Assembly (NCBI GenBank): GCA_005792355.1 | Contig: SXSC01000027.1 | Span: 1 to 38,838, forward strand | Source of the DNA: Opitutaceae bacterium | GTDB lineage: Bacteria > Verrucomicrobiota > Verrucomicrobiia > Opitutales > Opitutaceae | Direction: 5' to 3' | Length of the DNA: 38,838 bases | In this document: piece after piece, positions 8,081 through 16,929 of the stretch | Position numbering within the stretch: position 1 is the first letter of the stretch | How the letters are laid out: each line of letters begins with the position of its first letter | Program-made: the position numbers and the translations under genes | Notes under the pieces: generated by a model | Seen by the model: only the letters and a program-made list of their open reading frames with translations | The model's database searches: none | What the model was told of the DNA's origin: nothing

Positions 8081-9124
8081 TCAGCCCATGCCGCTGGCGC
8101 GGAGGACGGTTTCGGCGACGAGGAGTTCCTCGTCGAGCGAGACGCTCAGTTTTTTCTCACCGCGGATAACGGCGGCGAGCTCGATGAAATCGTCTTCGTA
8201 GCGTTTATACGCTGGGAGTGGCACGTCCTGCGCGCCTTTCCGGTAGGGTCCGGCCGCCACGGTAAGATCGAGGGTGAGTTTGCCGGGCTCGATGGGGGCG
8301 AGGGTTGCGCTGCCCTTGGTCCCGAGCACCTCGAAGGAGCGCGGGGGGGTGGCGCCGGCCTGGAGCGCGGTATTGAAGATCACGGCGCGGGCGCGCTCGT
8401 AGTCGAGCACGGCGACGTTGTTGTCGCGCAGCGAATCCTCGAATTTGCCGTGGCGGGCGAGGAACGGCGTGATCGCCTTCGGCTTCCCGAGCAGACGCGT
8501 CGCGGCATCGATCAGATGCGAGCCGAGTTCGAACATCGCGCCACCGGAAAATTCGGCCCACTCCGGCCGGCGGGCCGCAGCGAGGCTGTTGCTGATGAAA
8601 CCGCGCACGAGATAGACGTCACCGAGCCAGCCCTGGCGCACCGCCTCGAAGATGGCGCGGAAGCCCGGGTGATAGCGCCACATGAAGCCGCCTTGCAGGA
8701 GGAGTTTCCGCTCGCGCGCCAACGCGATCACGGCGCGGACGTCGGCCAGCGTGGCGGCGCAGGGTTTCTCCAAATGGACGTGCTTGCCGGCCTTCAGCGC
8801 CAGCAGCGCGTGGGCGGCATGATCGCGCACATCGGATTCCACCGCGACGACGCGGGCGCGCGCGAGGAGTTCGTCCTGCGAGATCAGCCTGGCGCCGAGT
8901 TTCTCACAGGTCTGCCGGCCGGCGACCGACGAATCGCACACGCCCACAAAGTCCCAGTCGGGTGACTTCATCGCCAGCTCGACCTTGGCCGGGCCGTGCG
9001 AATGGCTCGCGCCGAGGAAACCGATCGGGATGCGGGCGCCGGAAGCGGCGGCGCGGAGTGAGCGTGGAGTTGTGAGCACGGCCGACGCGGCGGCGGTGGT
9101 GGAGAGAAATTGCCGGCGATTCAT
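8081..9124 (-). CDS. Gfo/Idh/MocA family oxidoreductase with export signal
   Basis: 347 aa. The N terminus NRRQFLSTTAAASAVL is a Tat-type signal. The dinucleotide fold begins at about residue 32 (IPIGFLGASHSHG), with GVCDSS after strand 2 and the EKP motif at 119-121 (LEKPCAAT). The C-terminal domain contains GGAMFELGSHLIDAATRLLGKP, matching the substrate-site His/Asp segment. The first loop GASHSHG departs from the usual GxGxxG, a variant seen in some exported members. Likely oxidises a sugar-like substrate in the periplasm, or as a prefolded cofactor-bound enzyme. It sits 13 bp after the amidohydrolase and 25 bp before DUF6807 in the same transcript. Confidence 0.87.
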   Translation of the reverse strand: MNRRQFLSTTAAASAVLTTPRSLRAAASGARIPIGFLGASHSHGPAKVELAMKSPDWDFVGVCDSSVAGRQTCEKLGARLISQDELLARARVVAVESDVRDHAAHALLALKAGKHVHLEKPCAATLADVRAVIALARERKLLLQGGFMWRYHPGFRAIFEAVRQGWLGDVYLVRGFISNSLAAARRPEWAEFSGGAMFELGSHLIDAATRLLGKPKAITPFLARHGKFEDSLRDNNVAVLDYERARAVIFNTALQAGATPPRSFEVLGTKGSATLAPIEPGKLTLDLTVAAGPYRKGAQDVPLPAYKRYEDDFIELAAVIRGEKKLSVSLDEELLVAETVLRASGMG

Positions 9125-9137
9125 GGTGAGGAGAGGT

Positions 9138-10235
9138 TCAGAGGCGGAAGAGGGTGCGCGCGTTGCCCGAGAGAATTTTCGCCTCGGTGGCGGCGGGGAG
9201 TTTGAGGCTGAGGAACGGGTCGAGGATCTCCTTCGGCTGCACCCAGGGATGATCGCTGGAGAAGAGCAGCTTGTCGGGTCCGCTGAAATCGAGGGCGAAG
9301 CGCATCGCCTCCGGCAGGGGCGAAACGATGTCCATGTAGATCGAGCGCACGTAGTCGCTGGGTTTGCGCTGCAGATTCTGCGGACCGCGCTTGAGGACGG
9401 TCACCTGATGATCGAGCCGGCCGACGATATAGGGCAGCGTGCCGCCGAGGTGCGGGCAGACCAGTTTGAGTTTGGGGAATTCATCGAGGATGCCCGACAT
9501 CAGGAGGCGGGTGAGCGCGATGGTGTTTTCGAACATGTTGCCGAGCGTGCTGGTCATTTCGTAGGCCTTCACGAGATCGGTGGTGATGGGTTTGGCCGGA
9601 TGCAACAACACCGGAATGTCGAGCTCAACGGCCCGCGCAAAGAGCGGGCGAAATTCGGGCTCGTCGGGAAATTTTCCCGCGAGATTCGTGTAGAGCAGCC
9701 AGCCTTTCATCCCAAGTTTTTTCACGCAGCGATCGAGCTCGGCGAGGGCGGCGCGCACGTCCTGCGTGGGCAAAACGCAGAGACCAAAAAAGCGCGTGGG
9801 ATGCTTGTCCGCGAGACCGGCGATGTAGTCGTTGAGGAGCTGGGCGACGGCGGGGCCGTCGGCGCCGAACCACTCGGGGCCGGGGTCGTTGATGCTGAGG
9901 GCGGTGAGCGCGATGCCGGCGGCGTCCATCGTGGCGAGCTTCGCGGAGACATCGGTGTAGAGTGGCGGAACCTTGCGGAGCCAGTCGCCCATCTGGAGGT
10001 ATCGGGTGCCGTCCCTGGTGAACACGCGCGGATCGGTGGCGCGTTTTTCCATCAGCGTGAGGAGATCGGGGACGAACAGGTGGGACTGGCAGTCGATGCG
10101 ACCCTCCTTCGCCGAGCCTACGGCGGGCGGGCTCGGCTTCGCCCTTTCGTCAGGCGCGGCGCCGCTGAGGCGCCGCACCGAAGCTGACGCAAGCGTCGAG
10201 GCGGCGGCGGTGGTGATGAAGGATCGGCGATTCAT
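9138..10235 (-). CDS. Amidohydrolase-2 family (TIM-barrel metal hydrolase/decarboxylase-like), exported
   Basis: 365 aa from ATG 10235; this start gives a 4-bp ATGA overlap with the upstream gene and puts the Tat-like NRRSFITTAAAS first, whereas ATG 10250 would add five residues. The barrel begins at RIDCQSHLF (47-54). Likely metal/active residues are His212 (VLLHPAKP), His262 (CPHLGG) and Asp328 (FSSDHPW). The family includes 2-pyrone-dicarboxylate lactonases and ACMSD-type decarboxylases. Odd point: the usual first His of the HxH pair is Gln50 (Q-S-H), so metal binding may be altered. Residues 16-44, between signal and barrel, are encoded by a palindromic repeat (10111-10189). The reaction is not known. 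Confidence 0.83.
   Translation of the reverse strand: MNRRSFITTAAASTLASASVRRLSGAAPDERAKPSPPAVGSAKEGRIDCQSHLFVPDLLTLMEKRATDPRVFTRDGTRYLQMGDWLRKVPPLYTDVSAKLATMDAAGIALTALSINDPGPEWFGADGPAVAQLLNDYIAGLADKHPTRFFGLCVLPTQDVRAALAELDRCVKKLGMKGWLLYTNLAGKFPDEPEFRPLFARAVELDIPVLLHPAKPITTDLVKAYEMTSTLGNMFENTIALTRLLMSGILDEFPKLKLVCPHLGGTLPYIVGRLDHQVTVLKRGPQNLQRKPSDYVRSIYMDIVSPLPEAMRFALDFSGPDKLLFSSDHPWVQPKEILDPFLSLKLPAATEAKILSGNARTLFRL
10111..10189. repeat. Palindromic repeat in frame inside the amidohydrolase gene
   Basis: Three inverted pairs are packed here: GCCGAGCC (10111-10118) with GGCTCGGC (10130-10137); GCGGCGCC (10156-10163) with GGCGCCGC (10169-10176); and outer CGTCAG (10148-10153) with CTGACG (10184-10189). 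The segment encodes the linker after the signal peptide and keeps the frame open. Confidence 0.6.
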
Positions 10236-12925
10236 GGTTTCATGAGCCACGCAACGAGCGCGGCGAGATCGGTGACGGACATGGTGGAGTCAAAGGGCGG
10301 CATGGCAGAGGCGGGGAGAGTCTCATCCTTCACGATGTCGGTGCGGGTGATGGTGGTTGTCTCGTTGTTGAGTTGGATCAGGACAAAGTTGCTCTGGCCT
10401 TCTTCGAGGATGCGGCCGGCGAAAGATCTACCGTCGCGCAAGGTGTAGGTGTGCAGCGCGAAACCTTCCGTAATCTCGGCGCTGGGCTCGAGGAGGGCGC
10501 GAATGACGCGTTCAACGTTGCCCCGGGCGCCGAGGCCGGTGAGATCCGGGGCAAACGCGCCGCCCTCCGAGCCGACCCGGTGGCACGCCACGCAGCCGGC
10601 GGCGAAAAACACCGCCCGGCCGCGCGCGACGTCGGCCTGGGGAAGCGCGGCGAGGAGCTGCGCCGCCGTTACGGGAGCAGCCGGAGGCGTGAGCGTGATC
10701 GCCGGTGGGGGCGGCGGCGGGACAATCTTGCGGTAGACACCGGTCGAGGTGGGGCCGACTTTCTGACCGTTGACGAAGAGCGCGGCCTTGAGCGTGGTGG
10801 TCTCGGTGATCGTCAGTTTGACCGTCTCGTCGCCCCTGGCGAATTTCGGCTCGGTGCCATCGAGGGTGTACCGCACGACGGCGGGCTTGAGGCCGGGCAC
10901 AATCTTCACCAACACCCTCCCGACGAAATTGCCGGGTGGTGGCGAAATATCGAGGAGGGAGTTGCCGTCGCGACGAGCGAGCCAGAGGCCGGCGAGGCCG
11001 GCGGTGGCGGCATCGGGGTCGTTGACGAGGCCGCGCACGACGGGTTCGTCGAGGTTGCCGCGGTCGAGGAGCGCGAGGAGCGCGGCGCGACGGACCCCAC
11101 CGCGCGGATCGCTCAGCTTCGCGCGGAGCACTTCGGGCGTCGCGATCTCGAGGAGCGCATGCCAGGCGGCATAGAACGAGAGCCGTTCGGTTTCGGTCGC
11201 GGCGGCGGCCAGGACGGCGTCGAGCAGCGCGGGGCGGCGCGCCTGGCCGATGGATTGCAGCGCGGCGAAACGCACGCGCGGTTCCGAATCGGTGAGCGCG
11301 GCGGCGACAAACGGCGGCAGCGCCGTCGGGCGCTTCGATTCGCGCAGGCGGTGCGCGACGATGCGCAGCGACTGGATGCGGGCATTCAGGGAGAGTTTCG
11401 CACCGGTGGAGCCGAACCAGGTGTCCAGGCCGGCGTCGTCAAGGGCGAGGCGGCCGAGCGTCCAGAGCGCCCAGGTTTCCTGCGCGGTGGGGAGGCCTGG
11501 CTTCGTCGCGAGCGCGACCAAGTCCGCGCGGGCGGCGGAGCCGCGTCGGACGAGTTCGGCCGAGGCGTCGGCGCGCCAGCTGGCGACGGCCGAGCCGAGA
11601 TCGGCGGCCAGTTGGGCAAAGGTCCATTGCGCGCGCGGCTGTGGGCGGTGCGCCGCGATGGAAGCACGGGGCGCTCCGGTGGCGGCCACGCGCCACACCC
11701 GGCCCTCGTTGACCTGCTTCCCGTCGCGAAATTCAGCGCCGAGCGTCGTGCCCCAACCTGAGACATAGAGGGCGCCGTCGGGTCCGAGTTCGAGGTCGAC
11801 CGGATTGAAGAGCGAGCCGCCGGCGCGGAGGAATGGTTCCCATTTTCCCCCGCCGGGCTGGAGGAGCGCGCCGTCCCACCGCGGGCGGTAGACGAAGGTC
11901 GTGCGATAAAGAAAATCGTTGATGAACCACACGCCGTGAAACGACGACGGCAAAGCGGGCGTATCCGCAAACACGATGCCCGTGCCCGACCCGGTGAAGA
12001 CCGGCCCGCTGATCGGCACGGTCGGCGGATGCCCGGCCCCAGTCCAGTCGGGACTCCACTTGTGCGCCCAGCCAAAATCCGCGCCGAAGAACGGCATGAA
12101 AATGCGATCGCCGTCGCTCTGGTCGTTGTCGGTGCCGAGCCAGTTGAAGCCGGAATCGAACGCGATGTCCCAGGGGTTGCGGAAGCCGCGGGCGACGATT
12201 TCGAGTTGGGTGCCGTCGGGGTCGCAGCGGAGGATGCCGCCATGGCGGCCCCAGTCGTCTTTGGGGTCCTGATAGGTGGCGCGATAGCTCTGTTTGGTGA
12301 ACGTGCGCGGCGGCGGCAGGTCGGGCGAGCCCGGGAGCGTGGGCTGGCCGAAAAGCTCGCGAAAGGGTTGCGGCGCGATGCGGCCGGGCTGGTTGAGACC
12401 CTTGGAGTTGCCCTTGCTCATGTAGACCTTGCCGTCGGGCGCGAAATTCAGGCCGTGGAGCGCGTGCTCGATGTTGCCGAGGTCGGTGTAGAGAAGAACG
12501 TATTCGTCCGCCTCATCGTCGCCATCGAGGTCGCGCACGATGGTGAGATCGGGGGAGTTCGCGATCCACAGGTCGCGGCCGTGCCAGGCGAGGCCCTGGA
12601 TGCAGTTGAGGCCGCGGGCGAAGGTCCTGGCCTTGTCGGCGAGGCCATCGCCGTCGGTGTCGAGGAGAATTTCGACGGTGTCGCCCGGCGTATCGGGCTT
12701 GGGGTTACGGTACTGCGGGCCCTGTCCCACGAACAGCCGGCCGCGCGCATCGAAGGCCATCGCGCACGGATTGCGCACCAGCGGGTCGCGGGCGAAGAGC
12801 TCGACGGTGACGCCGGGCGGCGCCGTGGGCAGGAGCGACGCGGCGGAAAACGCGGAGGAGGCGGACCCGAGGAGCGAGAGGCCGGCGAGGAGGCGGGCGG
12901 CAAGGAGGTGACGCGGAGGTGTCAT
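10232..12925 (-). CDS. PVC-type haem-binding protein: propeller dehydrogenase + HEAT + chitobiase-C-like + cytochrome c
   Basis: 897 aa. Signal peptide 1-28. Residues about 30-400 form a soluble-glucose-dehydrogenase-like beta-propeller of the Piru_Ver N-terminal type (RDPLVRNPCAMAFDARGRLFVGQG, GLNFAPDGKVYMSKGN, GTDNDQSDGDR). About 430-660 are HEAT-like helical repeats. About 675-735 look like a chitobiase C-terminal beta domain (RYTLDGTEPKFARGDE). The C terminus is a cytochrome c domain with haem site CVACH (778-782) and likely axial Met875 (LPASAMPPF). It should oxidise a substrate in the periplasm and pass electrons via haem c. Substrate unknown. 27 bp after the MFS gene, and overlapping the amidohydrolase by 4 bp. 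Confidence 0.9.
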   Translation of the reverse strand: MTPPRHLLAARLLAGLSLLGSASSAFSAASLLPTAPPGVTVELFARDPLVRNPCAMAFDARGRLFVGQGPQYRNPKPDTPGDTVEILLDTDGDGLADKARTFARGLNCIQGLAWHGRDLWIANSPDLTIVRDLDGDDEADEYVLLYTDLGNIEHALHGLNFAPDGKVYMSKGNSKGLNQPGRIAPQPFRELFGQPTLPGSPDLPPPRTFTKQSYRATYQDPKDDWGRHGGILRCDPDGTQLEIVARGFRNPWDIAFDSGFNWLGTDNDQSDGDRIFMPFFGADFGWAHKWSPDWTGAGHPPTVPISGPVFTGSGTGIVFADTPALPSSFHGVWFINDFLYRTTFVYRPRWDGALLQPGGGKWEPFLRAGGSLFNPVDLELGPDGALYVSGWGTTLGAEFRDGKQVNEGRVWRVAATGAPRASIAAHRPQPRAQWTFAQLAADLGSAVASWRADASAELVRRGSAARADLVALATKPGLPTAQETWALWTLGRLALDDAGLDTWFGSTGAKLSLNARIQSLRIVAHRLRESKRPTALPPFVAAALTDSEPRVRFAALQSIGQARRPALLDAVLAAAATETERLSFYAAWHALLEIATPEVLRAKLSDPRGGVRRAALLALLDRGNLDEPVVRGLVNDPDAATAGLAGLWLARRDGNSLLDISPPPGNFVGRVLVKIVPGLKPAVVRYTLDGTEPKFARGDETVKLTITETTTLKAALFVNGQKVGPTSTGVYRKIVPPPPPPAITLTPPAAPVTAAQLLAALPQADVARGRAVFFAAGCVACHRVGSEGGAFAPDLTGLGARGNVERVIRALLEPSAEITEGFALHTYTLRDGRSFAGRILEEGQSNFVLIQLNNETTTITRTDIVKDETLPASAMPPFDSTMSVTDLAALVAWLMKP

Positions 12926-12952
12926 GGAAAAAATGCGGGGTGGGGGCGGGGC

Positions 12953-14203
12953 TCAACGGTCGAGGGACCGCTTGCTCGTCTCGGGCGCGAACCAGATGGC
13001 GAACATGCCGAGGCCGTAGATGAGAGCGGCGACGGTGCCGACGGCCGGATAGCTGCCCCCAAACGCGGTGAAGAAGAAGCCGGCGGCCAGCACCCCGGCG
13101 GCGGTGGCAAAGCGCCCGACATTGTAGGAAATCCCGCTGCCGGTGGCGCGCACGTGCGTGGGGAAAAGTTCCGGCAGATAGAGCGGCAGCCAGCCGAAGA
13201 AGAGCGTCGCGACGAACCCTTGGCAAAAGACGATGGGGAAAAACGACGGACGCAGCGGGGCGGTGAGCTGGAACATCGCGATCGTCAGCACGAGCGAACC
13301 GAGACTGATCAGGAAATAGGAAAAGCGGCGGCCGAGCAGGCTCGCGATTTGGGCGCCGGTGAGGCTGCCCAAGATGGCGCCGAAGGCCCACCAGCCCTGC
13401 GTCATCGCCTTATAGTCCGTTTGCACGACTCCGCCGATCTTGTCGGCCCAGGGGATCATCCACTTGCTGGCCGCCCACGCCCCGATGAGCGGCACCGAGC
13501 CGAGCATGATGCCGACGAGGGTGATCTTCAGCAGGGCCGGTTGAAACAGCTCCCGCAACGGGGCGGTCTTCTTTTTTTCCCCCGGCTGCCCGCGGGAGGC
13601 GAGCCAGGTCCGCGACTCGGGCAGGAAGAACAGAACGAGCAGGCCGAGCACCGCCGGAGCGGCGGCGAGTTGGAACAGCCAGCGCCACGAAGTCGCCGTC
13701 ACCGACCAGACCTGGGCGATCTGCGAGAGCAGCAGAATTCCCGCGTTGATCGCGGCGCCCATCAGGCCGGCGACGAGCGGCCGCGACTTGTCGGGCCAGG
13801 ACTCCGCGACGAGCGCGACGGCATTGGGCCAGACGCCCCCGACGCCCAGGCCGACGAGGAACCGGAGCACCAGCATCTGCTCCTGGTTTTTCACCCAGGC
13901 GCCGAGCCCGGCGAAGATGGAATAGAACAAAATGCTCACGCCCATCGCGCGGGCGCGACCGATCCGATCCCCGAGGCTGCCCAGCACGATGCCGCCGATG
14001 GCGGCGCCGAGCATCAGGGCGGCGGTGAAGCGGGCAAACCAATCGCCGCCCAGCGTGGCCGTGTAGGCCTGGCCGAGGAGATCCTTCGAGACGGAAAGCG
14101 AGGCGAGCGGCATCAGGCCCAGCTCAAAGCCGTCAAAGAGCAATCCCCCAAACGCCGCCGACAGGACGGCGAAACGGCCGGCGCGGGAGAGTGGGGCGCT
14201 CAT
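12953..14203 (-). CDS. MFS transporter (sugar/organic-acid proton symporter type)
   Basis: 416 aa with 12 predicted membrane helices in two halves. The loop 2-3 signature is GSLGDRIGRARAM, and loop 4-5 is RFLVGLGVGGVWPNAVALVAE. Helix 1 contains FDGFELG, similar to the acidic DGFD site of the aromatic acid:H+ (AAHS) and sialate/lactate (SHS) groups. The second half has PLYLPELFPTHVRATGSG. It likely brings the operon's substrate through the inner membrane. The start overlaps the dehydrogenase stop by 4 bp (ATGA). The substrate class, acid or sugar, cannot be settled from sequence alone. Confidence 0.88.
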   Translation of the reverse strand: MSAPLSRAGRFAVLSAAFGGLLFDGFELGLMPLASLSVSKDLLGQAYTATLGGDWFARFTAALMLGAAIGGIVLGSLGDRIGRARAMGVSILFYSIFAGLGAWVKNQEQMLVLRFLVGLGVGGVWPNAVALVAESWPDKSRPLVAGLMGAAINAGILLLSQIAQVWSVTATSWRWLFQLAAAPAVLGLLVLFFLPESRTWLASRGQPGEKKKTAPLRELFQPALLKITLVGIMLGSVPLIGAWAASKWMIPWADKIGGVVQTDYKAMTQGWWAFGAILGSLTGAQIASLLGRRFSYFLISLGSLVLTIAMFQLTAPLRPSFFPIVFCQGFVATLFFGWLPLYLPELFPTHVRATGSGISYNVGRFATAAGVLAAGFFFTAFGGSYPAVGTVAALIYGLGMFAIWFAPETSKRSLDR

Positions 14204-15096
14204 GGCCGTTGCGCCTTCGCGGTGAGACCGCGCAGCACCTGGATCAACGCGCTATTGTCGAGCGCCCCGAGCCCGGCCGCCTCGGCCTGTTCCAGAATCT
14301 CCCGGTGCGCCGCGCTGAGCGTCATGGGCAGGCCGGCCTGTTTCCCGAGCTCGAGCATGAGCCGGACGTCCTTGAGATGCTGCGACAGCCGCGCGTCGGG
14401 CGAGAATTCCGAGCGGAGCATTTTTTCGCCCTTCACGTCCATGGCCCGCGAATACGCCGGGCTGCGTCGCATCACCCGCAGCGTGAGGTCGGGATCGAGG
14501 CCGATCGCTTCGCCGAGCGCCAGGCCTTCGGCCAGTGCCGCGCGGTTGAGCCCGAGGACCAGATTGGTGACGAGCTTCATCTTCGCCCCTGTGCCCGACG
14601 GCCCGGTGTGAAACGCCTCCTGCCCCAGCGCCGCCAGCAGGGCCTCGCAGGCCACGAAGGCCGCGCCGTCGCCACCGACCATCACGACCGCGTCGCCGGA
14701 ACGCACCTGCGCGCTGTTGCCCGAAATGGTGGCGTCGAGATAGATCACGCCGCGATCCGCGAGTTCGCGGGCCAGCGCGGCTGTGGGCTCGGGATCGCCG
14801 GTTGTGGTGTCGATGATGATCTGTCCGTGGCGCAGCGCACCCCCGCCGGTCGCGATCACTTGCGCCACCTCGCGGTGCGACGGCAGGCTGAGAATCACGC
14901 GATCGCAGCGCCGCAGCACCTCCTCCGCGGTTCCGGCCGTCGTTCCGCCCTGCTGCTCGCAGGCGGCGCGGCACGTCGGATCGATGTCGCACCCGAGCAC
15001 GACGAATCCGGCCCGCCGCAGGCGCGCCGCGAACGCGCCGCCCATCAGCCCGAGGCCGATCAACCCAATCGGCAGGTCTGGGCGTTCAGTTTTCAT
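14200..15096 (-). CDS. NAD(P)-dependent beta-hydroxyacid dehydrogenase (HIBADH family)
   Basis: 298 aa from ATG 15096; an in-frame upstream start at 15120 would add eight Pro/Arg-rich residues that the family lacks. Rossmann motif GLIGLGLMGG (11-20), the DTTTGDPE segment in the substrate-binding region, DATISGNSAQVRSGDAVVMVGG, and the catalytic Lys174 in GTGAKMKLVTN with Asn178. Relatives are 3-hydroxyisobutyrate, tartronate-semialdehyde and 6-phosphogluconate-type dehydrogenases. It is the first gene of the seven-gene operon and the only clearly cytoplasmic oxidoreductase in it, so it probably handles a hydroxyacid produced downstream of uptake. The upstream 413 bp must hold the promoter. 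Confidence 0.88.
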   Translation of the reverse strand: MKTERPDLPIGLIGLGLMGGAFAARLRRAGFVVLGCDIDPTCRAACEQQGGTTAGTAEEVLRRCDRVILSLPSHREVAQVIATGGGALRHGQIIIDTTTGDPEPTAALARELADRGVIYLDATISGNSAQVRSGDAVVMVGGDGAAFVACEALLAALGQEAFHTGPSGTGAKMKLVTNLVLGLNRAALAEGLALGEAIGLDPDLTLRVMRRSPAYSRAMDVKGEKMLRSEFSPDARLSQHLKDVRLMLELGKQAGLPMTLSAAHREILEQAEAAGLGALDNSALIQVLRGLTAKAQRP

Positions 15097-15509
15097 CGGA
15101 CGAATGGGGGGACGGGGCAAGTGCCGGGGCGAGGAAACGTGCGAGGCTGCGGAGATTCAATGACTGGTGGGGGCCGAAGTCCCCGGCGAGCAGATTTGCG
15201 GGCGCGTGGTCAAAAGCCCACCGGGGACATCGGGTCTTACCGGACAGTGGCGTCGTGCCGCGAGTGGAAGAACGACGGTGGTCGACATAGGGACGAAGGG
15301 TTTCAGGGGAAAGGCTTTAATCCGCGCGATCGGGATGATCGGCGTTCGAACGCAGGATTGGGGCCGCAGTCGCGCCGGACAGGAAAAAGTGCTTGTCTTA
15401 AGCTGTGACAAGTGAGCGGAACCGCTGGCTGGCCCTCGGCAGGTGGGGAAGACGTGCCTGTCTTCCGGCCCATCATCTGTTCGAAACGCTCCCGCGTTGC
15501 GCGGGGCCC
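15097..15509. other. 413-bp operon upstream region with repeats
   Basis: There is no gene here. It contains two copies of a GTCCCCGG-type palindrome (15179-15186 with 15221-15228) and related GGTGGG/CCCACC words. The operon promoter (minus strand) should lie here, but I cannot assign -35 and -10 boxes with confidence. A 6-bp inverted repeat at 15392-15412 is listed separately. Confidence 0.5.
15392..15412. promoter_or_regulatory. Inverted repeat CTTGTC-N9-GACAAG, possible operator
   Basis: CTTGTC (15392-15397) pairs with GACAAG (15407-15412) between the regulator gene and the operon it probably controls, which suits an operator. It also resembles the CTTGTCAC…GTGACAAG palindromes at 27701-27787, so it could equally be a decayed copy of that dispersed repeat. 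Confidence 0.3.
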
Positions 15510-16607
15510 TCAGGGCCGGGACTCGCCCGAAACCGAAGCCAGGGACTGCCCGGCGACGAAGCGTGGCATCAGCCGGTCGTGCGTGATCTTGAGTGACTGC
15601 CCTTGAGCAAGGCGGGCGAGCGCGACGGCGAGTTTACGCGCGATGGCGGAGGAGTTCGAGCTGTAGCGGGCCACGGCGGGGACGAGATACTCGAGGAAGG
15701 GATCGTCCTCGCGGCAGATCACCGAGAGATTGCGCGGGATCTCGATCCCGAGCCGGGGCAGGATCGTGAACACCGCCGGGATGGCGTGCGACTTGGTGAC
15801 GAAAAGGGCGGTGGGCCGCGGGTCGAGCCGCGCCAAGCGGCGGAGGCGCGATTCGATCTGCGCGAGGCTGCCGTCGTGTTCGAGGACCAGCGGGGCGGGT
15901 GTGCCGGCTTGGCGGGCGGCGGTGAAAGCATCGCACGTGGTCGCGTCGGCGGCCGAGCCGGTGTGCTGCAGCAAGATGGCGGTGCGCGTGTGGCCCGCGG
16001 CGGCCAGGGTTGCGGCCGCATGGTGGGCGATGGCGGCGTGGTCGTATTCGATGGACGGCAGGTCGATGCCGGGAAAGACCTGCCCAACCAGAATCACCGG
16101 CAGCGCACGGGCGGAAAACCACGTTTGCATGGCGAGCGTGCTGGCGAACAAGACCCAGGCGGAGTGGGGATGCGAATGGACCAGTTTCTCGAGATGAACG
16201 GCCGGGTTGGCGCGGTAGTGATGACCGCCTTCGACCAACGCCAACTCGAGATCGGAACGTTGCAGCAGCGCCCGCAGTTCACTCGCCCAGCGCGCGACCG
16301 ACGGGCGCAGACGCCAGAGTGGCTCGGGCAGGAGGAGGACAACCTTGGTCACGATCCGAGCGCGCCGTTTCGCGGCTGGCGGGCGGCGGATGGCCATCGG
16401 GCGGCCCTGCTGCAAATCGATCAGGCCGCGACGCGCGAGTTCCTGGAGGGCGGGTCGCAACGTCGTGCGACTGATCATGAGTTGCCCGCACAGTTCGTGC
16501 TGGCCGGGCAACTGTCCGGTCCACCGCGCCTCCCGCAGGCCGCGCTCGAGCAGGGTGATCGTCTGGCTGACGAGCGTGGAGCGTTGGGGGATGATGGGCG
16601 GAGTCAT
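15510..16607 (-). CDS. GntR-type HTH / LacI-type effector-binding transcriptional regulator
   Basis: 365 aa from ATG 16607; the long open frame upstream is non-coding. Residues 10-75 form a GntR winged helix (LPGQHELCGQLMISRTTLRPALQEL, then RRGLIDLQQGRP). From about 85 it is a LacI/PurR-like periplasmic-binding fold: VTKVVLLLP, then HPHSAWVLFAS, VILVGQVFPGIDLPSIEYD, HHAAATLAAAGHTRTAIL and PTALFVTKSHAIPAVFTILPRLG. This HTH/effector combination is that of AraR-type sugar-responsive repressors. It lies directly upstream of, and on the same strand as, the catabolic operon, so local control is the natural inference. It is monocistronic, with a 413-bp gap to the operon. Confidence 0.85.
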   Translation of the reverse strand: MTPPIIPQRSTLVSQTITLLERGLREARWTGQLPGQHELCGQLMISRTTLRPALQELARRGLIDLQQGRPMAIRRPPAAKRRARIVTKVVLLLPEPLWRLRPSVARWASELRALLQRSDLELALVEGGHHYRANPAVHLEKLVHSHPHSAWVLFASTLAMQTWFSARALPVILVGQVFPGIDLPSIEYDHAAIAHHAAATLAAAGHTRTAILLQHTGSAADATTCDAFTAARQAGTPAPLVLEHDGSLAQIESRLRRLARLDPRPTALFVTKSHAIPAVFTILPRLGIEIPRNLSVICREDDPFLEYLVPAVARYSSNSSAIARKLAVALARLAQGQSLKITHDRLMPRFVAGQSLASVSGESRP

Positions 16608-16929
16608 ACGTGATTGGGGAGCGAGCCGGACTTTGACAGGTTCCCGTCGACCGGCAACGCTGCGCGCATGGTCATCGCCGAAGCCCAACGTCTCGCCGCA
16701 CAACAGGCGCACGGGAAGGCCGCTGCCGCGGACTACGCCGCTGGGAAGTTGAGCCGCATCCGAACTGGCGCCGCGAAGCGCGAGGGAGACGTTGGCCTCC
16801 GCGATTCGACGGTTGTTGTTTGGGGGATCGGATTTCGGTTGATGACGTGCGGTCGGGCCGAGGGCCCGTTCGGCTCCGCGAAGGGGATTTTCCGGTAACG
16901 TCGGGGTGTTTCCGGCCGTCTTCCGCGCC
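16608..16929. other. Divergent intergenic region, 322 bp
   Basis: Between the regulator (minus) and the haem/copper protein (plus). A TTGACA at 16633-16638 could be a plus-strand -35 box but is nearly 300 bp from the next start and has no convincing -10. No repeat or RNA is recognised. Confidence 0.3.

Noticed and set aside
11936..14611. 891-codon plus-strand open frame opposite the haem protein and MFS genes
   Set aside because: Antisense to two clearly recognised genes; long open frames are expected in GC-rich DNA.
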